A stretch of 20,728 nucleotides of DNA from a virus, in the IMG/VR virus record IMGVR_UViG_3300042504_003161, positions 1-20,728 of that record; one strand, 5' to 3'. The number at the start of each line of letters is the position of its first letter. The stretch's first letter is position 1. Below the pieces are notes generated by a model. That model made no database searches. It saw only the letters and a list, made by a program, of their open reading frames with translations, and was not told where the DNA came from. Shown one piece after another: positions 1 to 4,000 of the stretch. Both the position numbers and the translations under genes were made by a program.

Positions 1-84
1 GAACATTTCATCGGGAGTGGCTTCGGATAAATCTACCCAACCAGCACCCTCGTTATCCATACGGAAAATCTCAATGTATCCCAT
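1..84 (-). CDS. Small hypothetical protein, C-terminus outside the window
   Basis: The reading frame opens with ATG at 84 and stays open to the window edge, giving 28 residues that begin MGYIEIFRMDN. It starts two bases after the stop codon of the gene at 87-293, so the two are almost certainly translated from one mRNA from promoter P1. The visible part is acidic (D10, E12, D18, E21, D25, E26) with no recognisable motif. The gene is partial because of the window edge, and nothing suggests that it is broken. Function unknown. Confidence 0.6.
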   Translation of the reverse strand, partial: MGYIEIFRMDNEGAGWVDLSEATPDEMF

Positions 85-86
85 TA

Positions 87-293
87 TTATTCACCGACCT
101 TTACTGCGATTGTTGCGAATTTATTTCGCAAGCCACCAGCACGAACTTCGATTAGATAGGCTTCAGTATTTTCGCCATACCAAATTGCTGGGCGAGGTTC
201 AGCAGAAACAATTTCGCCTGAAAAGTGGCGAGAGTTTGAGCGATAGTTTTTTCCTACAAGTAGGCTTTCGATTGTGTATAGTTTGGTAGCCAT
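87..293 (-). CDS. Small hypothetical protein, 68 aa, first gene of operon 1
   Basis: A 68-residue soluble-looking protein beginning MATKLYTIESL. The ATG at 293 follows a Shine-Dalgarno-like AGAAGG about 8 bases upstream, and the predicted start of transcription from P1 (about 322) leaves a leader near 29 nt. It is rich in short beta-prone stretches (AYLIEV, FATIAVKVGE) and has no cysteines, signal peptide or membrane segment. I do not recognise the family. Position, size and promoter type match the other small left-arm genes, which are probably early or regulatory phage genes; that role is inferred only from context. Confidence 0.65.
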   Translation of the reverse strand: MATKLYTIESLLVGKNYRSNSRHFSGEIVSAEPRPAIWYGENTEAYLIEVRAGGLRNKFATIAVKVGE

Positions 294-328
294 TGGCAGA
301 CCTTCTTTCGTTAGTTGGTTATAATGGA

Positions 329-350
329 ATTATACACGAACCCACTGACA
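329..350 (-). promoter_or_regulatory. Promoter P1 (TGTCAG-N10-TATAAT)
   Basis: On the minus strand TGTCAG occupies 350-345 and TATAAT occupies 334-329, separated by 10 bases. The same arrangement occurs at three other operon starts (912-933, 1720-1741, 2298-2319). No TTGACA lies at the usual -35 distance. The predicted start of transcription is near 322, upstream of the gene at 87-293. Confidence 0.65.
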
Positions 351-398
351 TTTTCACATTACTTGCCAGTAATTCCAAATACTGAGACGCTCAAGTCG

Positions 399-414
399 TG
401 TGATAAGCATCACA
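399..414. promoter_or_regulatory. Crp/GlxR-like palindrome, site 1
   Basis: TGTGA-N6-TCACA with both half-sites exact. The full inverted repeat GTGTGAT-AAGC-ATCACAC spans 398-415. It lies upstream of P1: the first T of the site is 49 bases from the outer base of TGTCAG, and its centre is about 84 bases upstream of the predicted transcription start. This matches the consensus bound by Crp-family regulators, including actinobacterial GlxR. Binding is inferred, and a hairpin in RNA is the alternative. Confidence 0.5.
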
Positions 415-433
415 CCAAAATGTCCGATTTGTC

Positions 434-545
434 TGTCAAATCGACACGCCGTAGAATTCACGGGATTTTATAACAATGTCGTAACGACACGCCCGAGTGC
501 GGCAGATATGCGGGCCAGCTTGATCTTGTCAAGCCGACACGCCGT
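434..545. repeat. Three iteron-like repeats TGTC-N5-GACACGCC
   Basis: Three direct copies start at 434, 477 and 527 (spacing 43 and 50 bases). Their N5 parts are AAATC, GTAAC and AAGCC, and copies 1 and 3 continue with GT. A fourth copy with one changed base lies at 1079-1097, and the core GACACGCC occurs inverted at 950-957. The 477 copy contains the dyad TGTCGTAACGACA. The repeats lie in a gap of about 270 bases without a convincing gene. They could be binding sites for a phage repressor or replication protein. Confidence 0.6.
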
Positions 546-560
546 TAATTGAAAAAGATT

Positions 561-686
561 TTATTTTTCTTCAACGTTAAACGTTTTTTCTAAAGCAGAG
601 TTTGCTTTAGTTAAAGCGACAAGCGCATTTTGCAAAGATTGTGCACGTTGTTCTTCAACGTGCTTTTTAAATTCATCTAAATTCAT
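561..686 (-). CDS. Small hypothetical protein, 41 aa
   Basis: The frame runs from ATG at 686 to TAA at 563-561 and encodes 41 residues beginning MNLDEFKKHVEEQRAQ. It has a strong ribosome site (AAGGAG, about 8 bases upstream), and its ATG shares one base with the upstream stop codon (TAATG), so translation is probably coupled. The sequence is charged and helix-prone, with leucines at heptad-like positions (L18, L22, L25, L32), and could form a short coiled coil. There is no cysteine or membrane segment. Function unknown. The overlap and ribosome site are the reason to call it. Confidence 0.6.
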   Translation of the reverse strand: MNLDEFKKHVEEQRAQSLQNALVALTKANSALEKTFNVEEK

Positions 687-856
687 TAGTTAGACTCCTT
701 ATCTAAACAGTTAATACAATTACAATTTTTACTAGAGAATAAAAACTTTAACAACTCTTTACGAGTGTAAGCATCTAAACCATAAGAGGATTTTACTCCG
801 CCGTTATGGTAATCGTGAACGATTGTAGAGAATAGAGTTTCATTTAGTGTAGTCAT
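686..856 (-). CDS. Small hypothetical Cys-containing protein, 56 aa
   Basis: I place the start at the ATG at 856, which has AAAGGTGG just upstream and follows the predicted P2 transcription start (about 905) by 49 nt. A longer frame opening at 934 would begin upstream of that transcript and is rejected. The 56-residue product begins MTTLNETLF and has a C-terminal cysteine cluster (CNCINC, residues 45-50), which could bind a metal. It is the first gene of a two-gene operon and ends in TAATG overlap with the 41-aa gene. I do not recognise the family. Confidence 0.65.
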   Translation of the reverse strand: MTTLNETLFSTIVHDYHNGGVKSSYGLDAYTRKELLKFLFSSKNCNCINCLDKESN

Positions 857-911
857 TTTAGACCACCTTTCTTTTTTTATTAAATAACCTTTATTTAATC
901 TTGATACTAGT

Positions 912-933
912 ATCCTATCATAGACCACTGACA
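912..933 (-). promoter_or_regulatory. Promoter P2 (TGTCAG-N10-TAGGAT)
   Basis: TGTCAG at 933-928 and TAGGAT at 917-912 on the minus strand are separated by the same 10 bases as in P1, P3 and P4. TAGGAT fits the TAnnnT form of a -10 box. A TATGAT at 922-917 is the other candidate, but it breaks the shared spacing. Confidence 0.6.
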
Positions 934-971
934 TTTTGACCCCTTTTTCGGGCGTGTCGCAAAACTATTTT

Positions 972-987
972 TGTGATTTAGGTCATG
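972..987. promoter_or_regulatory. Crp-like site 2, one half degenerate
   Basis: TGTGA-N6-TCATG: the left half is exact and the right half has two changes. It lies 39 bases from the outer base of P2 TGTCAG, exactly the distance seen at P4. The flank GCAAAACTATTTTTGTGAT (959-977) is nearly repeated at 2346-2363, in front of P4, so the two upstream modules appear related. Confidence 0.45.
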
Positions 988-1047
988 TGGATAACTTACG
1001 CTCAGAATTCCAGGGATTTCCACACCTGTGTATAAAGCTGTGGATAA
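986..1047. promoter_or_regulatory. DnaA-box cluster, candidate replication origin
   Basis: TGTGGATAA, the reverse complement of the classic DnaA box TTATCCACA, occurs exactly at 986-994 and 1039-1047. A one-mismatch copy (TGTGTATAA) lies at 1027-1035. All have the same orientation and sit in a non-coding gap (857-1099) that also holds a hairpin and one iteron-like repeat. This could be an origin using host DnaA, or a DnaA-responsive control site. No initiator gene is visible in the window. Confidence 0.5.
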
Positions 1048-1048
1048 C

Positions 1049-1067
1049 GCCCCCAAAAGAAGGGGGC
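1049..1067 (-). terminator. GC-rich hairpin after operon 3, possible terminator
   Basis: GCCCCC (1049-1054) pairs with GGGGGC (1062-1067) across a 7-base loop, 33 bases after the last stop codon of the minus-strand operon at 1681-1100. There is no T-tract on either side, so intrinsic termination is uncertain. Confidence 0.4.
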
Positions 1068-1078
1068 CGATCTGACAA

Positions 1079-1097
1079 AGTCAAATCGACACGCCGT
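1079..1097. repeat. Fourth copy of the TGTC-N5-GACACGCC repeat
   Basis: This copy reads AGTC-AAATC-GACACGCCGT. Sixteen contiguous bases (1080-1095, GTC-AAATC-GACACGCC) plus the trailing GT are identical to the copy at 434-452. It lies between the hairpin at 1049-1067 and the last gene of operon 3. Confidence 0.55.
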
Positions 1098-1099
1098 GT

Positions 1100-1213
1100 T
1101 TAGCGTGTGAGTTCTCTCACATCTTCTTTTAGCCACTCCCACATAGCCCGCACACCGATAACGGCGGGGACTAGTAAGGATAATTGGACTAATGTAGTTA
1201 GTAATCTATTCAT
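1100..1213 (-). CDS. Small membrane peptide, 37 aa
   Basis: ATG at 1213, TAA at 1102-1100, 37 residues beginning MNRLLTTLVQLSLLVPAVIG. Residues 4-21 form one hydrophobic segment followed by a charged tail (WEWLKEDVRELTR), so a single-span membrane protein is likely. The ATG overlaps the preceding stop as ATGA, and AGAGG lies about 9 bases upstream. It is the last gene of operon 3. Its 3' end contains another Crp-like palindrome (1106-1121). Function unknown; small membrane proteins in phage early regions can modify host functions, but nothing here shows that. Confidence 0.55.
   Translation of the reverse strand: MNRLLTTLVQLSLLVPAVIGVRAMWEWLKEDVRELTR
1106..1121. promoter_or_regulatory. Crp/GlxR-like palindrome inside a gene end
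   Basis: TGTGA-N6-TCACA with both halves exact, inside the last codons of the 37-aa gene. A TGTCAG lies 29 bases away (1077-1072 on the minus strand), as at P3, but the expected -10 position reads TTCTTT, so no working promoter is predicted here. It may be a decayed module or an RNA hairpin. Confidence 0.35.
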
Positions 1214-1362
1214 CGGTAGAACCTCTTATAAATCTTATACGCTATTACCGCTAGTGTGGTAATAATAATAGTGTGCCAAGGTAGATAGATAGCCCCTAGG
1301 AAACTATCAAACTCTAATCCGTATTCGTTAGATATAACTAACTCAAATCCGCTTATGGTCAT
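1210..1362 (-). CDS. Small membrane-anchored protein, 50 aa
   Basis: ATG at 1362, TGA at 1212-1210, 50 residues beginning MTISGFELVISNEYG. The first half is soluble and mildly acidic. Residues about 28-44 (LPWHTIIITTLAVIAYK) form a hydrophobic segment ending in a basic tail (KIYKRFYR), which suggests a C-terminal membrane anchor with the tail inside the cell. GGAG lies 8 bases upstream. It overlaps the gene before it by one base (TAATG) and the gene after it by four (ATGA). Family not recognised. Its pairing with a second tiny membrane protein just downstream suggests that the two act together, which is inference. Confidence 0.6.
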   Translation of the reverse strand: MTISGFELVISNEYGLEFDSFLGAIYLPWHTIIITTLAVIAYKIYKRFYR

Positions 1363-1532
1363 TAGATTATCTCCAATTCTTCTAGTTCTTTATCGCCTAG
1401 TTCATCAAGCGAAATTATATCGTGTCCGAAATATTCTTCTTCGGTTTCTTTGTTTTCTGTTTCTAGTTCTTCATCTAGGTGGCGGTATGCGTCCGCTACA
1501 TCTAGTTGGATAGTATCCCATTTAGTCATCAT
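1362..1532 (-). CDS. Small acidic protein, 56 aa
   Basis: The frame starts at tandem ATG codons (1532 and 1529) and ends with TAA at 1364-1362. The 56-residue product begins MMTKWDTIQLDV and is strongly acidic: more than a third of its residues are Asp or Glu, concentrated at 20-33 and 43-54. It is soluble, without cysteine. Very acidic small phage proteins are sometimes DNA mimics or inhibitors of host DNA-binding proteins, but I see no specific motif to support that. It overlaps both neighbours by one base as TAATG, so translation is probably coupled. Confidence 0.6.
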   Translation of the reverse strand: MMTKWDTIQLDVADAYRHLDEELETENKETEEEYFGHDIISLDELGDKELEELEII

Positions 1533-1681
1533 TAGTTTTGTTCTACCTTTCGCATATGTGCTACTACATTTTTAGAAATCTTTTGTAGTTCTGTTAGTGT
1601 TTTATTCATTTCATCTGCGCTAGTAGCGGTGAAGAAACCGAGGAATTGTGCCCCGTCCCATAGTGAGTATGTTATTGTCAT
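1532..1681 (-). CDS. Small hypothetical protein, 49 aa, first gene of operon 3
   Basis: ATG at 1681, TAA at 1534-1532, 49 residues beginning MTITYSLWDGAQFLGFFTATSADEM. AAAAGGA lies about 11 bases upstream of the start, and the predicted P3 start site (about 1713) gives a leader of some 32 nt. The first 20 residues look like two beta strands and the rest like one amphipathic helix (ADEMNKTLTELQKISKNVVAH in substance). No cysteine, no membrane segment. It is the first of four overlapping genes read from P3. Family not recognised. Confidence 0.6.
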   Translation of the reverse strand: MTITYSLWDGAQFLGFFTATSADEMNKTLTELQKISKNVVAHMRKVEQN

Positions 1682-1719
1682 TTTATTTTCTATCCTTTTC
1701 GTTAGTTGTTATAGTTGAT

Positions 1720-1741
1720 ATTGTAGCCTATGTGGCTGACA
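1720..1741 (-). promoter_or_regulatory. Promoter P3 (TGTCAG-N10-TACAAT)
   Basis: TGTCAG at 1741-1736 and TACAAT at 1725-1720 on the minus strand, 10 bases apart as at the other three operons. It precedes the four-gene operon at 1681-1100 with a predicted leader of about 32 nt. Confidence 0.6.
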
Positions 1742-1769
1742 TTACCTAGCATAGGGCTAGGTGTGTCGG

Positions 1770-1785
1770 TGTGAGTTATCTCACA
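1770..1785. promoter_or_regulatory. Crp/GlxR-like palindrome, site 3
   Basis: TGTGA-N6-TCACA, both halves exact, inside a longer inverted repeat GGTGTGAG-TTAT-CTCACACC (1768-1787). It is 29 bases from P3 TGTCAG. It also covers the stop codon of the gene at 1776-1928, so the same bases could form an 8-bp RNA hairpin ending that operon. Confidence 0.5.
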
Positions 1786-1928
1786 CCTAGGGTGTTATGT
1801 GTAGCGTAGTTACCGCCACACATTACGCATAGTGTCCAAGCGGTTACCCTACCGCAACCATTAGAACACGCCACATAGTGGCTAGGTGTATGGTAGTCGT
1901 TACGACTTTCCCAAATACGATTAGTCAT
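1776..1928 (-). CDS. Small zinc-finger-like protein, 50 aa
   Basis: I choose the ATG at 1928 because AAAGGG lies about 9 bases upstream and the previous gene stops at 1930; a longer frame from 1970 would overlap that gene by 41 bases. The 50-residue product begins MTNRIWESRNDYH. It has cysteines at about 21, 25, 33 and 36 (ACSNGCG ... LCVMCGG), a C-x3-C...C-x2-C pattern that could bind one zinc ion. Small zinc proteins of this type often bind nucleic acids or partner proteins, but no family is recognised. It is the second gene of operon 4. Confidence 0.6.
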   Translation of the reverse strand: MTNRIWESRNDYHTPSHYVACSNGCGRVTAWTLCVMCGGNYATHNTLGVR

Positions 1929-1929
1929 A

Positions 1930-2142
1930 TTAGTTACCCTTTCTATTAGAGAGAACCCATTGGCTCTCATTAGGTGATAGATAGCGGTGAGAGATAAGAC
2001 CCTTATCGGCTACCATATATACATAAGCCATACGGCTAATGTAGTTACCATTAGCAAGGCGAAAGATATTCTTATCCTTAGTGTTACTAGAGGACATAGG
2101 GTGAGTAGGTTCTACTACTACATTTACATTTAGTGAGTTCAT
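1930..2142 (-). CDS. Small hypothetical protein, 70 aa, first gene of operon 4
   Basis: ATG at 2142 with a strong AAAGGAG 7 bases upstream; TAA at 1932-1930. The 70-residue product begins MNSLNVNVVVEPTHP. The central part, FRLANGNYISRMAYVYMVADKG (residues 27-48 approximately), looks like a compact strand-and-helix fold, and there is no cysteine or membrane segment. It is read from P4 with an unusually long leader of about 149 nt carrying repeats and a hairpin, so it may be controlled after transcription. Family not recognised. Confidence 0.6.
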   Translation of the reverse strand: MNSLNVNVVVEPTHPMSSSNTKDKNIFRLANGNYISRMAYVYMVADKGLISHRYLSPNESQWVLSNRKGN

Positions 2143-2164
2143 TTAGAACTCCTTTCTTTTATTC

Positions 2165-2181
2165 GATTAGACTTTCTAATC
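2165..2181 (-). other. Perfect hairpin in the operon 4 leader
   Basis: GATTAGA (2165-2171) and TCTAATC (2175-2181) form a 7-bp stem with a 3-base loop. In the minus-strand mRNA it sits just upstream of the AAAGGAG ribosome site. Read on the plus strand it is followed by TTTTT and resembles a terminator, but no plus-strand gene lies before it. Confidence 0.5.
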
Positions 2182-2196
2182 TTTTTGCTGACCTAG

Positions 2197-2262
2197 ATTA
2201 TTTGCTACTTATTTGCTTAGGCTCACCTTTCGGATTATTTGCTAAGGCTCATTAGGCTCACT
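2197..2262 (-). repeat. Short direct repeats in the operon 4 leader
   Basis: GATTATTTGCTA occurs at 2197-2208 and 2233-2244, and AGGCTCA occurs three times between 2217 and 2262, with TTGCTTAGGCTCA and TTGCTAAGGCTCA as the longer matching pair. They lie within the untranslated leader between P4 and the 70-aa gene. The rest of 2143-2300 is AT-rich with no gene. Confidence 0.5.
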
Positions 2263-2297
2263 AGGATTTTTCTTTATTTAATTTTCTTTATATAATA

Positions 2298-2319
2298 ATC
2301 ATAGCAGGGGGGACTGACA
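2298..2319 (-). promoter_or_regulatory. Promoter P4 (TGTCAG-N10-TATGAT)
   Basis: TGTCAG at 2319-2314 and TATGAT at 2303-2298 on the minus strand. The -10 is preceded by TGC, giving an extended -10. The spacing is identical to P1-P3. Predicted start near 2291. Confidence 0.65.
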
Positions 2320-2357
2320 AAATAGGGGGTTACTCGCTAGTATTCGCAAACTATTTT

Positions 2358-2373
2358 TGTGATAAGGCTCACA
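2358..2373. promoter_or_regulatory. Crp/GlxR-like palindrome, site 4
   Basis: TGTGA-N6-TCACA with both halves exact, 39 bases from P4 TGTCAG and centred about 74 bases upstream of the predicted start. Unlike sites 1 and 3, no minus-strand gene precedes it, so a transcription-terminator explanation does not apply here. Confidence 0.5.
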
Positions 2374-2530
2374 CTCACGCTCAAGCCAATAGGCTTATGG
2401 GCGCACTATCGGACAAATCGGACACGTTTTAGGTTCAGCATCATACATCAAAAATATATATTAACATTTTATAAAATATGAAAACGTAGTCAACTAAAAT
2501 GCTATAATAGATCAAGATAGCTTTGAACTG
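2374..2530. other. Non-coding divergent spacer
   Basis: No gene is supported here. The spacer carries GACAAATCGGACA (2412-2424), the exact inverted copy of 421-433. It also has a second weak plus-strand -10 (TGC TATAAT, 2500-2508) ahead of the main deoC promoter. The remainder is AT-rich. Confidence 0.4.
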
Positions 2531-2560
2531 TTGACAGTGGAATTTTGATAATGTTATAAT
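2531..2560 (+). promoter_or_regulatory. Strong SigA-like promoter of the deoC unit
   Basis: TTGACA (2531-2536) and TATAAT (2555-2560) are both perfect consensus boxes with an 18-base spacer. The start is predicted near 2567, right at a run GGGGGG-TC-GGGGGG-TC (2567-2582), giving an unusual G-rich 5' end. The first gene starts at 2634. Confidence 0.8.
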
Positions 2561-2633
2561 TCCATAGGGGGGTCGGGGGGTCAGCAAATCAACAAATAAC
2601 AAATATTTAATATATGTAATATATAAGGATAAT

Positions 2634-2729
2634 ATGGATAAAAAGTTAAAGAAATTGAATAAAGGACTCCTAGTAGTTTCTTGGATCTGGATAGCTGGTT
2701 GGATTTGGTATATATGGCATCTGAATTAG
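2634..2729 (+). CDS. Small membrane peptide upstream of deoC, 31 aa
   Basis: ATG at 2634 with AAGGAT about 6 bases upstream, TAG at 2727-2729. The 31-residue product begins with seven Lys among the first ten positions or so (MDKKLKKLNK), followed by a Trp-rich hydrophobic stretch (residues 11-28, with W17, W19, W23, W25 and W28). It looks like a single-span peptide with a basic cytoplasmic end. Its last 16 bases overlap deoC, so it could be a real membrane peptide, a leader that couples translation to deoC, or both. No family is recognised. Confidence 0.5.
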   Translation: MDKKLKKLNKGLLVVSWIWIAGWIWYIWHLN

Positions 2730-3523
2730 AATTTTTGCAATTTTCAAGTAAAATTGATCACTCAGTATTAAACCCTTCATACACAGATGATGAAGCAATA
2801 GAAGAAGTTAAGGTATCTGCTTGGTACAGAACTAAGTATGCTATTGTAAAACCACATCACTTGCCTATAACAAAAACTGTTCCAGGTGGTAATATCATAA
2901 GCACTATCGGATTTCCTCATGGCGGAAACTCAATGAGAAGTAAGATAATCGAAGCTCAGTATTTGCATACATTTATGTGTAAGGAAGCTGATATGGTTAT
3001 GAATATAGGTGCATTTAGATCTAAAAAGTTTAAGTATGTAGAAGATGAAATTATAGCTGTAAAAAATGCTTTAAATAATGTTATTAATACAGCTCCAGGT
3101 GTTACTTTGCCAAGTGGAGATTCTAGATCTCATAATGGTTCAGGTTCTGTGCTAAAGGTAATTATTGAAGTTGGACATCTAACAGATGATGAGATTGCTG
3201 ATGCTTGCAAACTTGTAGAGCAAGCAGGTGGAGATTTTGTAAAGACATCTAGTGGATATGGTCCTAGAGGAGCAACACTAAAAGATATTGAGATTATGAA
3301 AAATTCTGTTAGCTCAGCTGTTGGAGTAAAAGCAGCGGGTGGAATTAGAACATTAGAATCAGCACTTGCAATGATAGATGCAGGAGCAGATAGATTAGGA
3401 CTTACTGCAACTAAGAAAATATGTGATGATTGGCGTATTATGCATGGATTAATTGATTTAAGTTGGGATAATCCAGATTACAAAGATCATAAAGTAACAG
3501 ATGCGATGTTAAATCAACTATGA
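2714..3523 (+). CDS. deoC: Deoxyribose-phosphate aldolase
   Basis: Class I aldolase that cleaves 2-deoxyribose 5-phosphate to glyceraldehyde 3-phosphate and acetaldehyde in the cytoplasm. I choose the ATG at 2714 (269 aa) over a TTG at 2681 because the TTG lies far from AAAGGA and adds no conserved residues; the downstream ribosome site is weak, so coupling to the 31-aa gene is possible. DeoC landmarks are present: KIDH (13-16), GFPHGG (66-71), D93 in the ADMVMN segment, KVIIE (148-152), the Schiff-base lysine K177 in DFVKTSSGYG, and the second active-site lysine K206 in VKAAGG. An insertion rich in Gly and Ser (about 126-145) is not usual in the family. In phages this enzyme may redirect deoxynucleotide breakdown products; that role is inferred. 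Confidence 0.88.
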   Translation: MASELEFLQFSSKIDHSVLNPSYTDDEAIEEVKVSAWYRTKYAIVKPHHLPITKTVPGGNIISTIGFPHGGNSMRSKIIEAQYLHTFMCKEADMVMNIGAFRSKKFKYVEDEIIAVKNALNNVINTAPGVTLPSGDSRSHNGSGSVLKVIIEVGHLTDDEIADACKLVEQAGGDFVKTSSGYGPRGATLKDIEIMKNSVSSAVGVKAAGGIRTLESALAMIDAGADRLGLTATKKICDDWRIMHGLIDLSWDNPDYKDHKVTDAMLNQL

Positions 3524-3630
3524 AATTTTGTACTTATTGCGATAAGCTATCATATACTTCTAAATTAACTTCAGAAGGCAAAATTATATATTATTGTTCA
3601 GATCATGCTATAAATATCTCAGTCGACTAG
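3520..3630 (+). CDS. Zinc-ribbon-like microprotein, 36 aa
   Basis: ATG at 3520 overlaps the deoC stop codon as ATGA, and TAG lies at 3628-3630. The 36-residue protein begins MKFCTYCDKLSY. C4 and C7 (C-x2-C) pair with C26 and H29 (C-x2-H), a complete set of ligands for one zinc ion in a minimal ribbon or knuckle. Translation is probably coupled to deoC. Such microproteins are common in phages and usually of unknown function. The spacing of ligands and the tight overlap make it credible despite its size. Confidence 0.6.
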   Translation: MKFCTYCDKLSYTSKLTSEGKIIYYCSDHAINISVD

Positions 3631-3652
3631 GTTTATTATATATAGTACTAAT

Positions 3653-3660
3653 GATAGAAT
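3653..3660 (+). promoter_or_regulatory. -10 box placing a leaderless HNH transcript
   Basis: TGA (3652-3654 region) precedes TAGAAT at 3655-3660, ending 6 bases before the ATG at 3667. The predicted transcription start therefore coincides with the start codon. There is no Shine-Dalgarno sequence before the gene, which fits a leaderless mRNA. No clear -35 is seen. Confidence 0.45.
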
Positions 3661-3666
3661 GTAGCC

Positions 3667-3951
3667 ATGAAATCAGAAAAGTCTTCTGTAGCTAAACAAA
3701 AGGCATTTCTGACTAGATATATTCAAGAATTAAAAAGTAAAACTCCCTGTATGGATTGCAAAGAATCATATCCATACTACGTAATGGATTTTGATCATGT
3801 GCGTGGACAGAAGCAAGCAAATGTAATGGAACTAGTTTCTACTTTATCTAAGAAAAGAATAGATGAAGAAATATCTAAATGTGAGATTGTTTGTTCTAAT
3901 TGTCATAGAATAAGAACTCATTTAAGAAAAATTAAAAAGATAAATAAGTAA
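3667..3951 (+). CDS. HNH endonuclease
   Basis: A 94-residue HNH-family nuclease. The zinc-binding pairs are C28-x2-C31 and C76-x2-C79. The catalytic core runs from DFDH (residues 41-44, first His of the motif) to CSNCHRIRTH (76-85, with N78, H80 and H85 as candidates for the remaining motif residues). The tail is very basic, as expected for DNA contact. Small free-standing HNH enzymes in phages are either homing endonucleases or helpers of packaging; there is no terminase nearby, so homing is the more likely explanation here, but that is inference. The gene appears to have its own leaderless promoter rather than relying on the deoC transcript alone. Confidence 0.85.
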   Translation: MKSEKSSVAKQKAFLTRYIQELKSKTPCMDCKESYPYYVMDFDHVRGQKQANVMELVSTLSKKRIDEEISKCEIVCSNCHRIRTHLRKIKKINK

Positions 3952-4000
3952 TATATTCTAGTTGACTAAGATATATATGAATAATAAAACGGGGGGATAT

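Noticed and set aside
17-289. Plus-strand 90-aa open frame
   Set aside because: It lies opposite the 68-aa gene at 87-293, which has a ribosome site and promoter; this frame has none and its composition is not protein-like.
398-415. Crp-like palindromes as simple terminator hairpins
   Set aside because: Possible for single sites, but the site at 2358 has no gene before it, no T-tracts follow, and the 10-base phasing to promoters favours protein binding.
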